A stretch of 64,000 bases of DNA from Allodiplogaster sudhausi (lineage: Eukaryota; Nematoda; Chromadorea; Rhabditida; Diplogasteridae). Below, piece by piece: positions 63,001 through 64,000 of this stretch. The notes under the pieces were generated by a model. The model had not been told where the DNA came from. It ran no database searches and saw only the letters and a program-made list of their open reading frames with translations. Numbering within the stretch: the stretch's first letter is position 1; every line of letters begins with the position of its first letter. The position numbers were made by a program, and so were the translations under genes. The stretch covers positions 158,515-222,514 of the forward strand of contig CALZFC010000166.1 in assembly GCA_945643635.1 (NCBI GenBank), read 5' to 3'.

Positions 63001-64000
63001 AAATGTGATTTATCTAAAATTGACCATATCTTTTTTTGTCTTACATTGACCATATCTTTTTTTCTAATGATTCAAAGTGGTCCGAATTGTATTTTAACGA
63101 ACCGTCTTGACGAGATCTAACTATGCATACCTTCACTAGTAGAATACCTATCATGACTTTGGCCAGAGCATTTCAAAATGTGATTTATCTAAATTTACCC
63201 ATATCTTTTTTTGTCTAAAATTGACCATATCTTTTTTTTCTAATGATTCAAAGTGTCCGAATTGTATTTAAACGAACCGTCTTGACGAGATCTAACTATG
63301 CATACCTTCACTAGTAGAATACCTATCATGACTTGGCCAGAACATGTCAAAATGTGATTTATCTAAATTGACCATATCTCTTTTTTTTGTCTAAAATTGA
63401 CCATATCTTTTTTTTCTATGATTCAAAGTGGTCGAATTGTATTTAAACGAACCGTCTTGACGAGATCTAACTATGTATACCTTCACTAGTAGAATACCTA
63501 TCATGACTTGGCCAGAACTTTCAAATGTGATTTATCTAAAATTTACCATATCTTTTTTTTGTCTAAATTGACCATATCTTTTTTTTTCTATGATTCAAAG
63601 TGGTCCGAATTGTATTTAAACGAACCGTCTTGACGAGATCTAACTATGCATACCTTCACTAGTAGAGCTCCCTATCATGACTTGGCCAGAACATGTCAAA
63701 ATGTGATTTATCTAAAATTGACCCATATCTTTTTTTTGTCTAAAATTGACCTATCTTTTTTTTCTGATGATTCAAAGTGGTCCGAATTGTATTTAAACGA
63801 ACCGTCTTGACGAGATCTAACTATGCATACCTTCACTAGTAGAATACCTATCATGACTTTGCCAGAACATGTCAAAATGTGATTTATCTAAAATTGACCA
63901 TATCTTTTTTTGTCTAAAATTGACCATATCTTTTTTTTTCTGATGATTCAAAGTGGTCCGAATTGTATTTAAACGAACCGTCTTGACGAGATCTAACTAT
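54040..64000. other. Indel-rich part of the satellite (probable low assembly quality)
   Basis: From about 54043 (CTGTAATACC for CTGTAAATACC) nearly every monomer carries private single-base losses or gains, mostly in short homopolymers, for example GGTCGAATT for GGTCCGAATT (55235), AAAATGACC (55345), AGAATACTATC (62622). Before 54 kb such private indels are rare. Confidence 0.7.

Larger units (their letters stand above)
25941..64000. repeat. 38-kb satellite array, about 176-bp monomer, continuing past the window
   Basis: Head-to-tail monomers in one orientation fill the rest of the window. Landmarks in each are ACCTATCA(C/T)GACTTGGCCAG, then usually two copies of a 26-29-base subrepeat (CTAAAATTGACCATATCTTTTTTT), then GATTCAAAGTGGT, AAACGAACCGTCTTGACGAG and CTTCACTAGTAGAA. 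The period is 175-182 bases, depending on T-tract length, an optional AGA insertion and subrepeat number (one near 46381, three near 26840-26910). Dividing length by period gives roughly 215 monomers; I did not count them. Minus-strand open frames arise because the monomer is close to 59 codons. The array could be centromeric, subtelomeric or interstitial; the sequence does not say. Confidence 0.95.

Noticed and set aside
25941..64000. Dozens of minus-strand open frames (60-112 codons) with the repeated text MIGILLVK...SRQDGS...HFES
   Set aside because: They repeat once per satellite monomer because the monomer is close to a multiple of three and T-rich. They break wherever T-tract length changes and have no start context or splice support.
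25941..64000. CRISPR-like array of regular repeats
   Set aside because: There are no unique spacers: repeat and intervening sequence are all one monomer, in an intron-bearing animal genome.
25941..64000. CENP-B box in the satellite
   Set aside because: The best stretch (TTCGTTTAAAT on the minus strand) lacks the CGGG half of the motif.

Overview
The window is nuclear DNA of an invertebrate animal. It has many short, phase-consistent exons with GC-rich third positions, AT-rich spacers, introns full of TC microsatellites, tRNA-derived sequences, a BEL/Pao retrotransposon scrap and a long satellite. A 49-bp intron with a TTTTAG acceptor and the dense short introns fit a nematode best, but that is an inference. 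No species is assigned.

Layout. 1-840: the probable 3' end (last two exons plus AATAAA) of an unrecognised plus-strand gene. 841-4532: intergenic, with TC and GTAT microsatellites. 4533-25009: one ABCG (White-type) half-transporter gene on the plus strand. I rebuilt it as 20 exons with every splice phase closing, giving about 763 residues: an acidic N-terminal extension, a complete nucleotide-binding domain and a C-terminal transmembrane domain.

Intron 12 of that gene is 13.8 kb long because it holds a giant, almost perfect inverted repeat (9349-22556). Its arms are about 5.8 kb (9349-15151 and 16746-22556) around a 1.6-kb unique spacer. It sits inside a TC microsatellite. Each arm carries 42-bp subterminal tandem repeats, three tRNA-like modules with A and B boxes, at least two intron-containing small gene models, degraded tandem copies of one of them, and a recurring GGACTT motif. 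It looks like a foldback-type mobile element that has picked up or evolved its own small genes. I recognise no transposase and no known family, so it is the best candidate here for something undescribed.

From 25289 a small tandem family (about 165-180 bp period) leads abruptly into a satellite (25941 to the window end, 38 kb, about 176-bp monomer) with regional higher-order repeats of 9, 7, 5 and 4 monomers. From about 54 kb onward single-base indels become frequent, which suggests unpolished assembly near a contig end. The many minus-strand open frames in the satellite are by-products of a monomer close to 59 codons and are not annotated as genes.
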